This document shows positions 1-9,063 of a DNA stretch of 64,000 nt, in pieces. Location of the stretch: the NCBI RefSeq assembly GCF_041429785.1, contig NZ_CP163423.1:1364001-1428000 (forward strand), read 5' to 3'. Every line of letters begins with the position of its first letter. Position 1 is the first letter of the stretch. A program made the position numbers and the translations under genes. Under the pieces are notes generated by a model that was given only the letters and a program-made list of their open reading frames with translations, had not been told where the DNA came from and made no database searches. The DNA is from Fretibacter rubidus. Its GTDB lineage: Bacteria; Pseudomonadota; Alphaproteobacteria; Caulobacterales; Maricaulaceae.

Positions 1-849
1 GCTGAAGGAGAGGGCGTTACCCGCTTGGCGGCGATCCTCATCACCGAGCAATTCACGACCGCGCAAATTTGGGCGATTGGTAAATCGGTAGCCTGTGTTT
101 TGGATGTTGGCATTGTTTGTAAAGCTTCCGTCTATATCGCCAGAGATATTGACGGCTTGAACACCTTCACCGCGCGCAGAGATGTTTGCGGCATTTGCAA
201 GGTTGCCGATGATTTGGCCTTCAATGCCCACACCAACGGAGTTGGCGCCGACAATCTCGATAGAGCCGTCCAGTATCATGTCACCTGTTAAACCTGCGGT
301 GTCCATCAATCGAATACCAAAGGAATTTTCACCCTCTACGCCAAGGCCTGCCGTGCTTGTCATCTCAATGTTGCCGACAAACGGGCTCGCGCCAGAAATA
401 AGGATACCTGTGCGGCCCGAACCATTGGCAAAGGGACCGTCAATCACATTGTCATCATCTGTATCGGTAAACTCAGTAGTGTCACTATTGGATACAATAC
501 CGTTGAGCACGAATGAGCCCGTGTTACCGCCAACGATTTCAACGGCCGTGGAGTTATCAACGTCTTCAATGAGAATGCCGCCGTCAATTGTTAGGACATT
601 ATCAGAATCAAGCACTGCCGCAGGGTCTGTGCCCGTAACAGTAATGGAACCATCAGACGTGACTGTTACGTCAGAGGGATCGCCGTCTGTTCCAGCGGTT
701 GATGTGCGAATAGTCGTTGTTCGTCCGTCTGTCACCGTAACTTGTGCCGCTGTAAACACACTCGAACCAACAGCAAAACCCAAAACAGCCGTTGTCAGGC
801 AAAGTCTGTGAGCGAGCGAATAACGAGGCAAAGATTTTGAAGCTGACAT
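1..849 (-). CDS. Autotransporter-like surface protein, N-terminal part (runs off the left edge)
   Basis: The reverse strand is open from an ATG at 849 to the window edge, 283 codons without a stop. The product starts with a signal peptide-like stretch (basic start, hydrophobic TTAVLGFAVGSSVFTA) and continues as a low-complexity passenger rich in Asp, Gly, Ser, Thr, Asn and Ile. Short beta-helix-like repeats such as GDMILDGSIEIVG and GSFTNNANIQ are visible, typical of autotransporter passenger domains with GxFxNxGxI-type rungs. The beta-barrel that would prove the class lies outside the window. Role: probably a secreted or outer-membrane surface protein; ligand unknown. The forward ORF at 182-811 is its antisense shadow. 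Confidence 0.75.
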   Translation of the reverse strand, partial: MSASKSLPRYSLAHRLCLTTAVLGFAVGSSVFTAAQVTVTDGRTTTIRTSTAGTDGDPSDVTVTSDGSITVTGTDPAAVLDSDNVLTIDGGILIEDVDNSTAVEIVGGNTGSFVLNGIVSNSDTTEFTDTDDDNVIDGPFANGSGRTGILISGASPFVGNIEMTSTAGLGVEGENSFGIRLMDTAGLTGDMILDGSIEIVGANSVGVGIEGQIIGNLANAANISARGEGVQAVNISGDIDGSFTNNANIQNTGYRFTNRPNLRGRELLGDEDRRQAGNALSFS

Positions 850-970
850 ATGCGGTCCGTTTGTATCATTTATGCAGTGCCGTGCAGTAAGGACGCACGA
901 CTCGAATTGTCTTAACCAAGATTGTCCGCCGCGCCAATGAAAGATTGGTTACTTTACGCACATATAACAG

Positions 971-998
971 AAAATAGCGGGAGTTTTGACCGCTTTGC
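971..998 (-). terminator. Weak candidate terminator after the XRE-cupin gene
   Basis: On the minus strand an AGCGG...CCGCT stem (976-980 with 990-994) is followed by ATTTT, 19 bases after the stop of the gene at 1013. The stem has only five pairs and the U tract is short, so this is a weak call. Confidence 0.3.
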
Positions 999-1012
999 TG
1001 TGATGCTGGTGT

Positions 1013-1624
1013 TTAGGACGCTTGGCGCACGGCGTGGGCCAAGATGTTGACCATAGTAGCGTGCACGGGGGTGTTACCTATATTTTCGATGCTATGGTCC
1101 CTGTCTGCATGATAACGCAGCGTTTCACCAGCTTTAGCGGTCCAGCTTTGGTCATCAACTTGAACCCGGACTTCACCCGTTAAAACGCTAAGATTTTCCA
1201 CAGATCCCGCAGGGTGAGGGGAGCTTTCGAGTTTTCCACCAGGCTCTGCGCGAAAATCATACCACTGCACCCATTGAACACTGTCAGACCAGCCGATTAT
1301 CCGAAGCTCGCAAAGGTCATCTTCGCTCCGCAGCAGCGGCGTGTCTTGGCGGCGGATACGTTCAATCAACGCTTCACCGTCGCTATTGGCCAAAAAGGCC
1401 TCAACACTTGTTCCCAAAGCCTGGGAAAGCCGGGACAGCGTTGCCAGTGAAGGATTTGTTTCATTTTTCTCTATCTGCGAAATCATGGATTTTGCAACGC
1501 CTGACACTTCAGACAGATCACCCAGTGACATTTTATCGGCCATACGTAAACGGTGAATAGTTTTACCCAATTTTTCTGATAGGGCTTCTGTTTGGGGGCA
1601 GGCTTCGCGTTTTTGACGGGCCAT
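1013..1624 (-). CDS. XRE-family regulator with C-terminal cupin domain
   Basis: 203 aa. Residues about 17-75 form an XRE helix-turn-helix (GKTIHRLRMADKMSLGDLSE..GVAKSMISQIEKNETNPSLATLSRLSQALG). Residues about 110-195 look like a small cupin barrel (EPGGKLESSPHPAG, LTGEVRVQVDD, GETLRYHADRDHSIENIG), the usual effector-sensing part of this two-domain family. It is transcribed away from cysG, with a perfect 16-bp palindrome between them, so it most likely controls itself and possibly the sulfur operon at 1795-6326. The effector is unknown; family members often regulate amino-acid or polyamine pathways. The start ATG has AGGAGC-like bases upstream (reverse of gctcct). Confidence 0.85.
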   Translation of the reverse strand: MARQKREACPQTEALSEKLGKTIHRLRMADKMSLGDLSEVSGVAKSMISQIEKNETNPSLATLSRLSQALGTSVEAFLANSDGEALIERIRRQDTPLLRSEDDLCELRIIGWSDSVQWVQWYDFRAEPGGKLESSPHPAGSVENLSVLTGEVRVQVDDQSWTAKAGETLRYHADRDHSIENIGNTPVHATMVNILAHAVRQAS

Positions 1625-1721
1625 GAAATGCTCCTAAAAGGCGGCCTGAAAGGTTTGAGAGGCTGCGTGTCACAATTATTTTATGCGTTTTTTCAATAAC
1701 AGACTAGAATATCGGTCAATC

Positions 1722-1737
1722 GTTCTATATATAGAAC
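1722..1737. promoter_or_regulatory. Perfect 16-bp palindrome, candidate XRE-cupin operator
   Basis: GTTCTATATATAGAAC is a perfect inverted repeat centred in the divergent region between the XRE-cupin gene (start 1624) and cysG (start 1795). An A/T-rich core with GTTC/GAAC ends suits a dimeric HTH protein, and the inner TATATA could overlap a -10 element. Assignment to the neighbouring regulator is inference from position. Confidence 0.55.
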
Positions 1738-1794
1738 ACACGAAATTAGCAAGCCTTTCATTCCACAGGTCGGCCAACCGCTTTTGGAGCACTC

Positions 1795-3183
1795 ATGCGA
1801 TATCTCCCAGTCCACGTCGATACACAGGGAAAGTCCATCCTGATTGTGGGGGGCGGCCCTGCCGCAGAAGCCAAGTTGCGGACGCTGACAAAAACTGACG
1901 CTGTCATACGTTTAATATCGCCAGAAGTAGGGGACGAAGTTGCGCGTTGGGTTGAAGACGGCCTTATGACTTGGGAGCAACGGTCATTTAAAGAGGCTGA
2001 CTTAGACGACGTTATCCTTGTCTATGCTGCAACAGAAGACGATGACGTCAATGCGAAGATTGCGGCTTTGGCGACAGACCGTGGTCTTCTTGTCAATGCG
2101 GCGGATCAAAAAGACGCTTGCGCCTTTATCACGCCCGCCCTAGTTGACCGTAGTCCTGTGATCGTCTCAATCGGCACAGAGGGCACAAGCCCGAGTTTGG
2201 CACGTGCGCTTAAATCTGAAATGGAACAGCTCTTGCCGCCAACAGTTGGTGCATTAGCCAATAAAATCAACGTATTAAGGGCGCATGTTAAGCGTAAATT
2301 TGAAAGCGTTGCCGACCGTCAACGCTTCTGGGCAGATATATTTGATGGCCGAGATTTGCGCGCTCAATTACGGGTATCAGAGGACGTTTTAGACACGCGA
2401 GTTGCCGAGAAATTGGCAGGCGAAGTTGCGGTTAAAAAAGGCTCTGTTACGCTCGTTGGGGCAGGGCCAGGCAGTTCTGATTTACTGACGTTGGGCGCGC
2501 GTCGTGTTCTCCATAGCGCCGATGTTATTGTCTATGACCGCCTGGTTAGCCAAGATATTTTGGATTTTGGTCGTCGCGAAGCGGAATATATATATGTCGG
2601 CAAAACACCGGGGGGCGCATCAACTGCGCAAGACGATATCAATACTATACTGGTGCAAAAGGCGCGCGAGGGTCACGCTGTTGTGCGCCTAAAATCTGGT
2701 GACCCGCTGATTTTTGGTCGCGCGGATGAAGAATTGGACGCTTTGTCTACTCACGGCATTGATTACGCCATTATACCGGGAATCACGGCTGCGGCTGCGG
2801 CTGCGGCGTCCATTGGGGCGTCGCTTACAACACGGGGCCGCAATAAGTCGGTCTCATTCCTAACGGGCCATGATGCCAAGGGGTTTGCCGACCAAGATTG
2901 GAAAAGCCTCGCGGCACCACATGCCCGCGCTGCGGTTTATATGGGTGTCGGGGCGTCTCGTTTTATCCAAGGGCGGCTTTTAATCCACGGTGCAGACCGC
3001 GATATGGCTGTCACAATTGTCGAAAATGCAAGCCGGGACAACCAAATCATAGTCGCGACAACACTATCCGATTTGCCGAACGCCATAGAATCGCGCGGGA
3101 TTAAAGGCCCCGCGATACTGCTGCTAGGCTATGCGCCGCGTGATGCCGCTGTCATCGCACCGAATATGGGAGTAGCGCTATGA
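1795..3183 (+). CDS. cysG: Siroheme synthase (multifunctional CysG)
   Basis: 462 aa, the usual CysG length. The N-terminal third is the precorrin-2 dehydrogenase/sirohydrochlorin ferrochelatase with a Rossmann loop (GKSILIVGGGPAAEAK, residues 12-27). From about residue 215 it is the uroporphyrinogen-III C-methyltransferase: LVGAGPGSSDLLTLGA, YDRLVS, and VVRLKSGDPLIFGR. It makes siroheme, the prosthetic group of the sulfite reductase encoded two genes downstream. First gene of a tight operon; its TGA overlaps the next ATG (ATGA). A run of GCG/GCT codons near 2788-2812 encodes an Ala tract in the methyltransferase. Function is secure from the family and the context. Confidence 0.95.
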   Translation: MRYLPVHVDTQGKSILIVGGGPAAEAKLRTLTKTDAVIRLISPEVGDEVARWVEDGLMTWEQRSFKEADLDDVILVYAATEDDDVNAKIAALATDRGLLVNAADQKDACAFITPALVDRSPVIVSIGTEGTSPSLARALKSEMEQLLPPTVGALANKINVLRAHVKRKFESVADRQRFWADIFDGRDLRAQLRVSEDVLDTRVAEKLAGEVAVKKGSVTLVGAGPGSSDLLTLGARRVLHSADVIVYDRLVSQDILDFGRREAEYIYVGKTPGGASTAQDDINTILVQKAREGHAVVRLKSGDPLIFGRADEELDALSTHGIDYAIIPGITAAAAAAASIGASLTTRGRNKSVSFLTGHDAKGFADQDWKSLAAPHARAAVYMGVGASRFIQGRLLIHGADRDMAVTIVENASRDNQIIVATTLSDLPNAIESRGIKGPAILLLGYAPRDAAVIAPNMGVAL

Positions 3184-3497
3184 GTGCCAAGCACAAAGGC
3201 AAGGGACCGCAGGCCCTAACCGCTAATCACCTTCGTGAAGGCTTCGTTGTATGGCTAACCCCTGACATGGGCTGGTCGCCACATTTTAAAGACGCGCTTT
3301 TGTCAGAAGACGAAACCGTGATTGATCAGATGCAGGCCCAAGGCGATAAAGACGACAGCGATAATCTGATAACGGGTGTCTATTTTATCGATGTCGATGC
3401 CGAGACTAAATTACCCGCGCGTTACCGCGAACGGTTTCGTGTTGGCGGGCCGAGCTATGACACGGCAGCCCATATCAAAAAGCACGGAGTGCGCTAA
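3180..3497 (+). CDS. DUF2849 protein of the sulfite reductase operon
   Basis: 105 aa, soluble, with no membrane segment. The sequence (LREGFVVWLTP..GWS, followed by ITGVYFIDVD and a C-terminal RERFRVGGPSYDTA) fits DUF2849, a small alphaproteobacterial family found almost always between siroheme synthase and sulfite reductase. It overlaps cysG by four bases and cysI by one, so it is probably translated with them. The role is unproven; an accessory or electron-transfer function for sulfite reductase is often assumed because these operons lack a CysJ flavoprotein, as here. Confidence 0.85.
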   Translation: MSAKHKGKGPQALTANHLREGFVVWLTPDMGWSPHFKDALLSEDETVIDQMQAQGDKDDSDNLITGVYFIDVDAETKLPARYRERFRVGGPSYDTAAHIKKHGVR

Positions 3498-5149
3498 TGT
3501 ATCGTTATGATGAATTTGATCACGACATCGTCCAGAGTCGTGTCGCCCAATTTCGCGACCAAGTGCAGCGCCGTCTAGAAGGGGCCATTACTGAGGACCA
3601 GTTTAAACCGCTGCGTCTACAAAACGGATTATACTTACAGCTTCACGCCTATATGCTGCGCGTGGCTATTCCATACGGAACACTAAATTCTAAACAAATC
3701 AGACAGTTAGCAATGATTGCTGATAAATATGACCGCGGTTATGGTCACGTCACAACGCGCCAGAACATGCAGTATAATTGGCCGGAGCTGACCGATGTGC
3801 CGGATATCCTCCAAGACTTGGCCGATGTTGAAATGCATGCCTTTCAGACGTCAGGAAATTGCATCCGTAATGTCACATCAGACCCTTATGCAGGTGCTAC
3901 GTCAGAGGAAGTCGAAGATCCGCGTCCAACGGCAGAATTGCTGCGTCAATGGTCAACCATTCATCCAGAATTTGCCTTTCTGCCGCGTAAATTTAAAATT
4001 GCCGTCACGGCGTCCAAATCTGATCGTGCGGTTATTCGCGCTCATGATATCGGTATTGAGATTGTGCGTAATGACGCAGGCGAAGTCGGCTATCACGTCC
4101 TCGTAGGCGGAGGATTAGGACGAACACCAATTATCGGCGTCACATTACGAGCGTTTTTGCCACGCGTAGAGTTGCTGCCCTATTTGGAAGCCGTGATGCG
4201 CGTTTATAACCGCTATGGCCGCCGCGATAATAAATACAAGGCGCGCATCAAGATCCTTGTTCAGGAAACAGGCATTGAAGATTTCAAAGCCCAAGTCGAC
4301 GCCGAATACGAAACATTAGACCCCGCTGAAATTGCTGTATCGGATTCAGAAGTAGCGCGTATCGCCGCCTATTTCGCGCCGCCAGAGTTTGAGGCGCTAT
4401 CGGATGAAGACGCTGAGTTTGACGCAGCCTACAAAGCAGATGCGAGTTTCGCCAATTGGGTTGATACCAATATCGCAACTCACAAAGCGCCTGGCTACGC
4501 GATTGTGAATATCAGCCTAAAGCCGCTTGACCGCGCGCCGGGGGACATCACCTCTGATCAAATGCGGGCCGCGGGTGATTTGGCGGATGAATTTTCATTC
4601 TCGGAACTTCGCACCACGCATCAGCAAAATATTGTGCTACCGCATGTAAAGAAATCCGACTTGCCAGCGTTGTTCAAGGCATTGGCCGCGCATAAAATGG
4701 CGGACGCGAATATCGGCCTTATAGGCGATATTATCTGCTGCCCAGGCATGGATTTCTGCGCTCTTGCCACGGCGCGGTCTATCCCGATTTCACAAGCGAT
4801 ATCAGAGCGGTTCTCTGACCCCGCGCGGCAGCGGGCCATTGGTGAAATGCAAATTAAAATCAGCGGCTGCATCAATGCCTGTGGACACCACCATGTCGGT
4901 CACATCGGTATTTTGGGCCTAGAGAAAGCTGGTGTTGAATTTTACCAAGTCAAGCTTGGCGGTGATGCTTCTGAGACAGCAGCCGTTGGCGACGTGACAG
5001 GGCCAGGGTTTTCACATGATGAATTACTCGACGGCATTGACCGCCTTGTTGATTTTTACATGAGCACGCGAGAGGAGGGCGAACGCTTTATCGACAGTTA
5101 CCGCCGCCTCGGTATGGCGCCGTTCAAGGAGGTGCTCTATGGCACTTGA
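3497..5149 (+). CDS. cysI: Assimilatory sulfite reductase hemoprotein (CysI-type)
   Basis: 550 aa, full length for the siroheme/4Fe-4S sulfite-nitrite reductase family. The cluster ligands are in place: CPGMDFC (Cys415 and Cys421) and GCINACG (Cys458 and Cys462). The N-terminal half carries the QFKPLRLQNGLYLQ and GHVTTRQNMQYNWP signatures. It reduces sulfite to sulfide in the cytosol, using siroheme made by the upstream CysG. No CysJ-type flavoprotein is present, so electrons probably come from ferredoxin or the DUF2849/DUF934 partners. A nitrite reductase is the alternative, but cysH and cysG neighbours favour sulfite. The 3' end overlaps the next gene by 11 bases. Confidence 0.92.
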   Translation: MYRYDEFDHDIVQSRVAQFRDQVQRRLEGAITEDQFKPLRLQNGLYLQLHAYMLRVAIPYGTLNSKQIRQLAMIADKYDRGYGHVTTRQNMQYNWPELTDVPDILQDLADVEMHAFQTSGNCIRNVTSDPYAGATSEEVEDPRPTAELLRQWSTIHPEFAFLPRKFKIAVTASKSDRAVIRAHDIGIEIVRNDAGEVGYHVLVGGGLGRTPIIGVTLRAFLPRVELLPYLEAVMRVYNRYGRRDNKYKARIKILVQETGIEDFKAQVDAEYETLDPAEIAVSDSEVARIAAYFAPPEFEALSDEDAEFDAAYKADASFANWVDTNIATHKAPGYAIVNISLKPLDRAPGDITSDQMRAAGDLADEFSFSELRTTHQQNIVLPHVKKSDLPALFKALAAHKMADANIGLIGDIICCPGMDFCALATARSIPISQAISERFSDPARQRAIGEMQIKISGCINACGHHHVGHIGILGLEKAGVEFYQVKLGGDASETAAVGDVTGPGFSHDELLDGIDRLVDFYMSTREEGERFIDSYRRLGMAPFKEVLYGT

Positions 5150-6326
5150 TGCTGTTTTGATAGAGGACGGTCACGCGAAGAACGCGGATCACCTAGTCGA
5201 TATTCCAGACCTTGCGACCTTCATCGCCGCCAATGCGGGCGAGGCGGTAAGCCTGTTCAATGATGTGGATTTAGGCGCGCTTGCCCCGCAGCTGCCGAAG
5301 CTGAAAACAATTTTGGTGGATTTCCCTAGTTTTGCTGATGGGCGCGGGTTTTCTGTGGCGCGGCAACTTCGTAAAACGCACGGGTTTACAGGGCAGATAA
5401 TTGCTGACGGCCCGCTCATCCCCGATCAATATTCCATGGCCTTGCAATGTGGTTTTGACGCTGTGCGCGTCGACGGCGCAACCTATGCCCGCCAAGCCGA
5501 AAGCCATTGGTTTGAGGCAATGGACGCGTTTAAATCCGCTTATCAACGTGGCTATACGCTTAAAAATGGCCCTGCGACGTCAGTTTTTGATGCGCGCCAT
5601 ACGTCTGTTAAGGCGCTGGCGTCTAATGATCCTTATTTTGGGTATAGCGCGGAAAAAGCGATTGAAACGGCGCTGGCTGATTATGACGGAAAGCTCGTTT
5701 TGGCTTCGTCCCTTGGCGTCGACTCGGTCGTGCTTTTGCACATGGTTGCGCAGATTGATAAGTCCGTGCCGATTATCTTTCTTGATACAGGCAAACATTT
5801 TCGCGAAACGTTGAGTTACCGCGATATGCTGATTGATGATTTGGGTCTGACGGATTTCCGGAATATCCGCCCTGACCCAAAGGCTTTAGGCGATGAAGAC
5901 CCCACGGGTATGCTCCACGCAGCTGATCCTGATGCGTGTTGTAACCTGCGTAAAGTGCGCCCGCTGGACGGCGTGATTTCCGGCTTTGAGGCGCGCATTA
6001 CGGGCCGCAAACGTTACCAGACGCCTGACCGTCACGACATGCCAATCCTAGAGCTTGGCGGGCGACAAGCCAAAGTAAATCCGCTGGCCTATTGGGAGGC
6101 GAAAGACGTCACCCGCTATATGCGTAAACACGATTTGCCGCCGCATCCGATGCTCGCGCTCGGCTTTCTATCCATCGGCTGCCAACCCTGCACCACCCGC
6201 GTCTCAGAGGGCGAAGACCCCCGCGCAGGCCGCTGGCGTAACAGTGAAAAAACCGAATGCGGTATTCACTATATCGACGGCAAATGGGTGCCGATGGAGA
6301 GCAAGAAAACGTTTGAGGTATTTTAG
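5139..6326 (+). CDS. cysH: DUF934-APS reductase fusion protein (CysH-type)
   Basis: 395 aa. Residues about 20-135 match DUF934, normally a separate sulfite-reduction protein (VDFPSFADGRGFSVARQLR, GFTGQIIADG, DQYSMALQCGFDAV). Residues about 150-395 are adenylylsulfate reductase: PP-loop ASSLGVDSVVLLH, FLDTGKHF, Cys267-Cys268, CQPC at 348-351 and the C-terminal ECGIH with catalytic Cys374. The CC plus CxxC set is the 4Fe-4S signature of reductases that use APS directly. The two parts are usually adjacent genes; here they share one frame without a stop. A GGAGG site lies inside the end of cysI. It supplies sulfite to CysI. Confidence 0.92.
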   Translation: MALDAVLIEDGHAKNADHLVDIPDLATFIAANAGEAVSLFNDVDLGALAPQLPKLKTILVDFPSFADGRGFSVARQLRKTHGFTGQIIADGPLIPDQYSMALQCGFDAVRVDGATYARQAESHWFEAMDAFKSAYQRGYTLKNGPATSVFDARHTSVKALASNDPYFGYSAEKAIETALADYDGKLVLASSLGVDSVVLLHMVAQIDKSVPIIFLDTGKHFRETLSYRDMLIDDLGLTDFRNIRPDPKALGDEDPTGMLHAADPDACCNLRKVRPLDGVISGFEARITGRKRYQTPDRHDMPILELGGRQAKVNPLAYWEAKDVTRYMRKHDLPPHPMLALGFLSIGCQPCTTRVSEGEDPRAGRWRNSEKTECGIHYIDGKWVPMESKKTFEVF

Positions 6327-6390
6327 CGACCGCAATTGATTTGATCAGTTGCAGCGGAATAGGGAAATCGCTTCGGCTACGACGGCATTG

Positions 6391-6984
6391 CTACTGATGC
6401 CGGCGTTGCAGTTCGCTGACAACGTCGGCAAATTTTACATTCTTCGCGGCCAGTAGAACCATTAAGTGATAGACTAAATCTGCGGCTTCGCTTGTCAGTT
6501 TGTCATCGGTTTCCGCCACCGCGGCGAGCGCCGTTTCCACGCCTTCTTCGCCGACCTTTTGCGCGGCGCGGCGCAAGGGGCCTTGGAGGAGGGACGCGGT
6601 GTAGCTGCTATCGGGATCTGCCGTTTTACGGCCTTCGATGAGGTCTTCAAGATAGGCGAGGAACCCTAGACCTTCAGGACCGCTATCACCAAAGCAGGAC
6701 GTCGTGCCAAGGTGACATGTCGGGCCAGCGGGCACGGCGCGGATAAGCAGTGTATCGTTATCACAATCCACCGCGATGCTCTCGACTGATAGGGTGTTGC
6801 CGCTCGCCTCGCCCTTCGTCCAAAGCGTATCGCGAGACCGCGAATAAAACGTCACCAAGCCTGTGTCTGAGGTCTTCCGCAGGCTTTCTGCGTTCATATA
6901 ACCCAGCATTAAGACTTGCTCCGTGCGCGCGTCTTGGACAATGGCTGGGACTAACCCGCCGCCTTTTTCAAAATCTATTTTCAT
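6391..6984 (-). CDS. hisIE: Bifunctional PRA-CH/PRA-PH (HisIE)
   Basis: 197 aa, the fused form. The N-terminal half is phosphoribosyl-AMP cyclohydrolase ([36 protein letters not shown] with metal-binding Asp and Cys). The C-terminal half is phosphoribosyl-ATP pyrophosphohydrolase ([24 protein letters not shown]). It catalyses steps two and three of histidine synthesis and is the last gene of the his operon. Its start overlaps the hisF stop by four bases. Most Alphaproteobacteria carry hisI and hisE as separate genes, so the fusion is an argument for operon transfer. It ends 64 bases from the converging cysH gene. Confidence 0.95.
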   Translation of the reverse strand: MKIDFEKGGGLVPAIVQDARTEQVLMLGYMNAESLRKTSDTGLVTFYSRSRDTLWTKGEASGNTLSVESIAVDCDNDTLLIRAVPAGPTCHLGTTSCFGDSGPEGLGFLAYLEDLIEGRKTADPDSSYTASLLQGPLRRAAQKVGEEGVETALAAVAETDDKLTSEAADLVYHLMVLLAAKNVKFADVVSELQRRHQ

Positions 6985-7748
6985 ATGCGTATCTCTATGC
7001 CAGCGGATTTCAAGTCGCGTTTGAGGTCGGGAATGGCAATGACCGATTTGTGAAACACAGACGCTGCTAAGGCCCCGTCGACTTGCGCGCGTTTAAAAAC
7101 ATCTTCAAAATGCGCGGTTGCGCCCGCCCCGCCAGAGGCGATGAGGGGCACAGGACAAACCTTGCGAATAGCGGCGAGTTGCGCAATGTCATAGCCCTTG
7201 CGCACCCCGTCTTGGTTCATACAATTGAGGACAATCTCGCCCGCGCCGCGTGATGTGGCCTCTATCACCCAATCAATGGTGCTGCGGCCTGTTTCACGGG
7301 TCTTGTCGGGGTCACCCGTATGAGATTTAACGCGGTAGGTGCCGTCCTCCTCAAAGGTGTCAATGCCGACGACAATGCATTGTTGGCCGTAAGCATCACA
7401 AAGCTCATTGATAAGGTCAGGCCGTGCCAATGCGGGTGAATTAATAGATATTTTATCTGCGCCAGCGGATAGACGCGCACCCGCTGCCTCTACCGATTTT
7501 ATGCCGCCCGCGACACAGAACGGAATATCAATAGCGCGCGACACGGCGCTGACCCAATCAGGGCTAATGGTGCGGTCATCAACAGATGCTGTGATGTCGT
7601 AAAAAACCAGCTCGTCAGCCCCTTCATCTGCGTAGCGCAGGGCAAGGTCGATGATGTCGCCGACGTCTTCGTGGTTGCGAAATTGCACACCTTTGACCAC
7701 GCGACCGTCGCGCACATCAAGGCAGGGGATGATGCGCCGTGCTAGCAC
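6981..7748 (-). CDS. hisF: Imidazole glycerol phosphate synthase, cyclase subunit
   Basis: 255 aa (beta/alpha)8 barrel. The start [16 protein letters not shown] carries the catalytic Asp of HisF; phosphate-binding loops are seen at FCVAGGIKS and LIASGGAG. It forms imidazole glycerol phosphate and AICAR from PRFAR using ammonia delivered by HisH. HisH is encoded two genes upstream in the same operon. The gene overlaps hisA by seven bases, so translation is probably coupled. Length and motifs are ordinary. Confidence 0.96.
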   Translation of the reverse strand: MLARRIIPCLDVRDGRVVKGVQFRNHEDVGDIIDLALRYADEGADELVFYDITASVDDRTISPDWVSAVSRAIDIPFCVAGGIKSVEAAGARLSAGADKISINSPALARPDLINELCDAYGQQCIVVGIDTFEEDGTYRVKSHTGDPDKTRETGRSTIDWVIEATSRGAGEIVLNCMNQDGVRKGYDIAQLAAIRKVCPVPLIASGGAGATAHFEDVFKRAQVDGALAASVFHKSVIAIPDLKRDLKSAGIEIRI

Positions 7749-8467
7749 GCCAAGGCCTCTTCAAGCGTGAATTTGTCCTCATAGAGTGCTTTGCCAATGA
7801 TAATGCCGTGTGGCTTGAGTTTTTTGAGACGTTTAACGTGGGCGAGCGTGCCAACACCGCCAGAGGTGATGAGTTGAAGTGTCGGGTAATCCGCCGTGAT
7901 TTGCTTATAGAGATCAACATTGGCCCCCTTTAGAACGCCGTCGCGCTCAATATCGGTAATCAACACAGTCTTGAGCCCGCTGCCCATGTAGTCATCTAGT
8001 ACCGCATTTAGGGTTTTTGCGCCTGTTTCTGTCCAACCGCGCGTCGCAGGATAATAGTCGCCGTCTTCACCTTTATGGACATCAAGCGCGACAACAATAC
8101 GGTCTTGGCCCAATTCATTGATCCAGAATTTCACCATTTGCGGATGGGTCACGGCAAGAGAGCCAATCACGACACGCTGTACACCACCATTGAGCAAGCG
8201 CTCAATATGGGCCAACTCGCGCAAACCGCCGCCCGTTTGCACTTTTAATCCGCTTTCCTTAGCAATCTCAATAATCAGATCGGCTTGTTCGGTCTTGCCA
8301 TGTTTTGCCCCGTCCAAATCGACGATGTGCATCCATTCAGCACCCGCTTGAGCGCATCGCCGCGCGACTTCCAAGGGTGAAATTTCATAATTGGTACGTT
8401 GATTAAAATCGCCCTTAAATAGGCGCACGCAGCCACCGTCCATAAGGTCAATTGCGGGGTATATCAT
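7742..8467 (-). CDS. hisA: ProFAR isomerase (HisA)
   Basis: 241 aa (beta/alpha)8 barrel, paralogous to HisF. Motifs: [20 protein letters not shown] with the catalytic Asp at residue 7, [18 protein letters not shown] and ITSGGVGTL. It performs the Amadori rearrangement of ProFAR to PRFAR in the cytosol. It sits between hisH and hisF with four- and seven-base overlaps. No irregularity is seen. Confidence 0.96.
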   Translation of the reverse strand: MIYPAIDLMDGGCVRLFKGDFNQRTNYEISPLEVARRCAQAGAEWMHIVDLDGAKHGKTEQADLIIEIAKESGLKVQTGGGLRELAHIERLLNGGVQRVVIGSLAVTHPQMVKFWINELGQDRIVVALDVHKGEDGDYYPATRGWTETGAKTLNAVLDDYMGSGLKTVLITDIERDGVLKGANVDLYKQITADYPTLQLITSGGVGTLAHVKRLKKLKPHGIIIGKALYEDKFTLEEALAC

Positions 8468-9063
8468 ATTGAAACCTTTAGGAAATTTGATAATATCTTG
8501 GCCCCTGTATCGGCGCTACGTTCGGGGTGAAATTGACAGCCCCAAACGTTTTTATGGCGCACAACGGCGGAAAAGTCTTGTCCATATTCTGCGGAAGCGA
8601 GTGTTATTTTTGACAATGGCGCGGCAAAGCTATGGACGAAATAGGCATAGTCCTTATCCGTGATGCCCTCTAGCAACGGGTCATCTTTCACGGGCTTGAG
8701 CGTATTCCACCCCATATGCGGGCTGGGCAGGTCGCCCGTATCAAGGCGCGTGACTTTGCCGGGGACCAGACCGAGGCCTTGTGTCTGTTTCCCACCTTCA
8801 TCAAGGGTCTCAAAAATTAGCTGCATACCAAGGCAGATACCCATAACAGGTTGGATCAGCGACTTTAAAACAGGGGTGAGACCGAGTGCATTGATGTTTT
8901 GCATGGCCAAGGGCGCGGCCCCAACACCCGGGATTATGACCCGCTCAGACGTGAAAATGACTGACGGGTCACGCGATACAATGGGGTTAATACCCAGCCG
9001 TTCAAAGGCAAATCTGACGCTGGCTAGGTTCGCCACGCCTGTATCAACAATGACAAGGCTCAT
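8464..9063 (-). CDS. hisH: Imidazole glycerol phosphate synthase, glutaminase subunit
   Basis: 199 aa class-I glutamine amidotransferase. The triad is visible: nucleophilic Cys in GICLGMQL, and His and Glu in CQFHPERS near the C terminus. The N-terminal IVDTGVANLASV and PGVGAAPLAM are typical HisH. It hydrolyses glutamine and channels ammonia to HisF. Its start codon shares one base with the stop of the hisC/B fusion (TAATG). Confidence 0.95.
   Translation of the reverse strand: MSLVIVDTGVANLASVRFAFERLGINPIVSRDPSVIFTSERVIIPGVGAAPLAMQNINALGLTPVLKSLIQPVMGICLGMQLIFETLDEGGKQTQGLGLVPGKVTRLDTGDLPSPHMGWNTLKPVKDDPLLEGITDKDYAYFVHSFAAPLSKITLASAEYGQDFSAVVRHKNVWGCQFHPERSADTGAKILSNFLKVSI

Noticed and set aside
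182..811. Forward ORF of 209 codons
   Set aside because: It is the antisense of the autotransporter-like gene; its Ser/Thr/Pro/Val bias is what the complement of the passenger repeats gives, and it has no start signal.
2780..2815. Short GC-rich triplet repeat inside cysG
   Set aside because: It encodes an Ala tract within the normal methyltransferase domain, so it is simple-sequence coding DNA rather than a mobile or regulatory repeat.
4621..4875. Reverse ORFs inside cysI and other sulfur genes
   Set aside because: They lie fully inside well-supported genes, have no ribosome-binding site and no recognisable domain.
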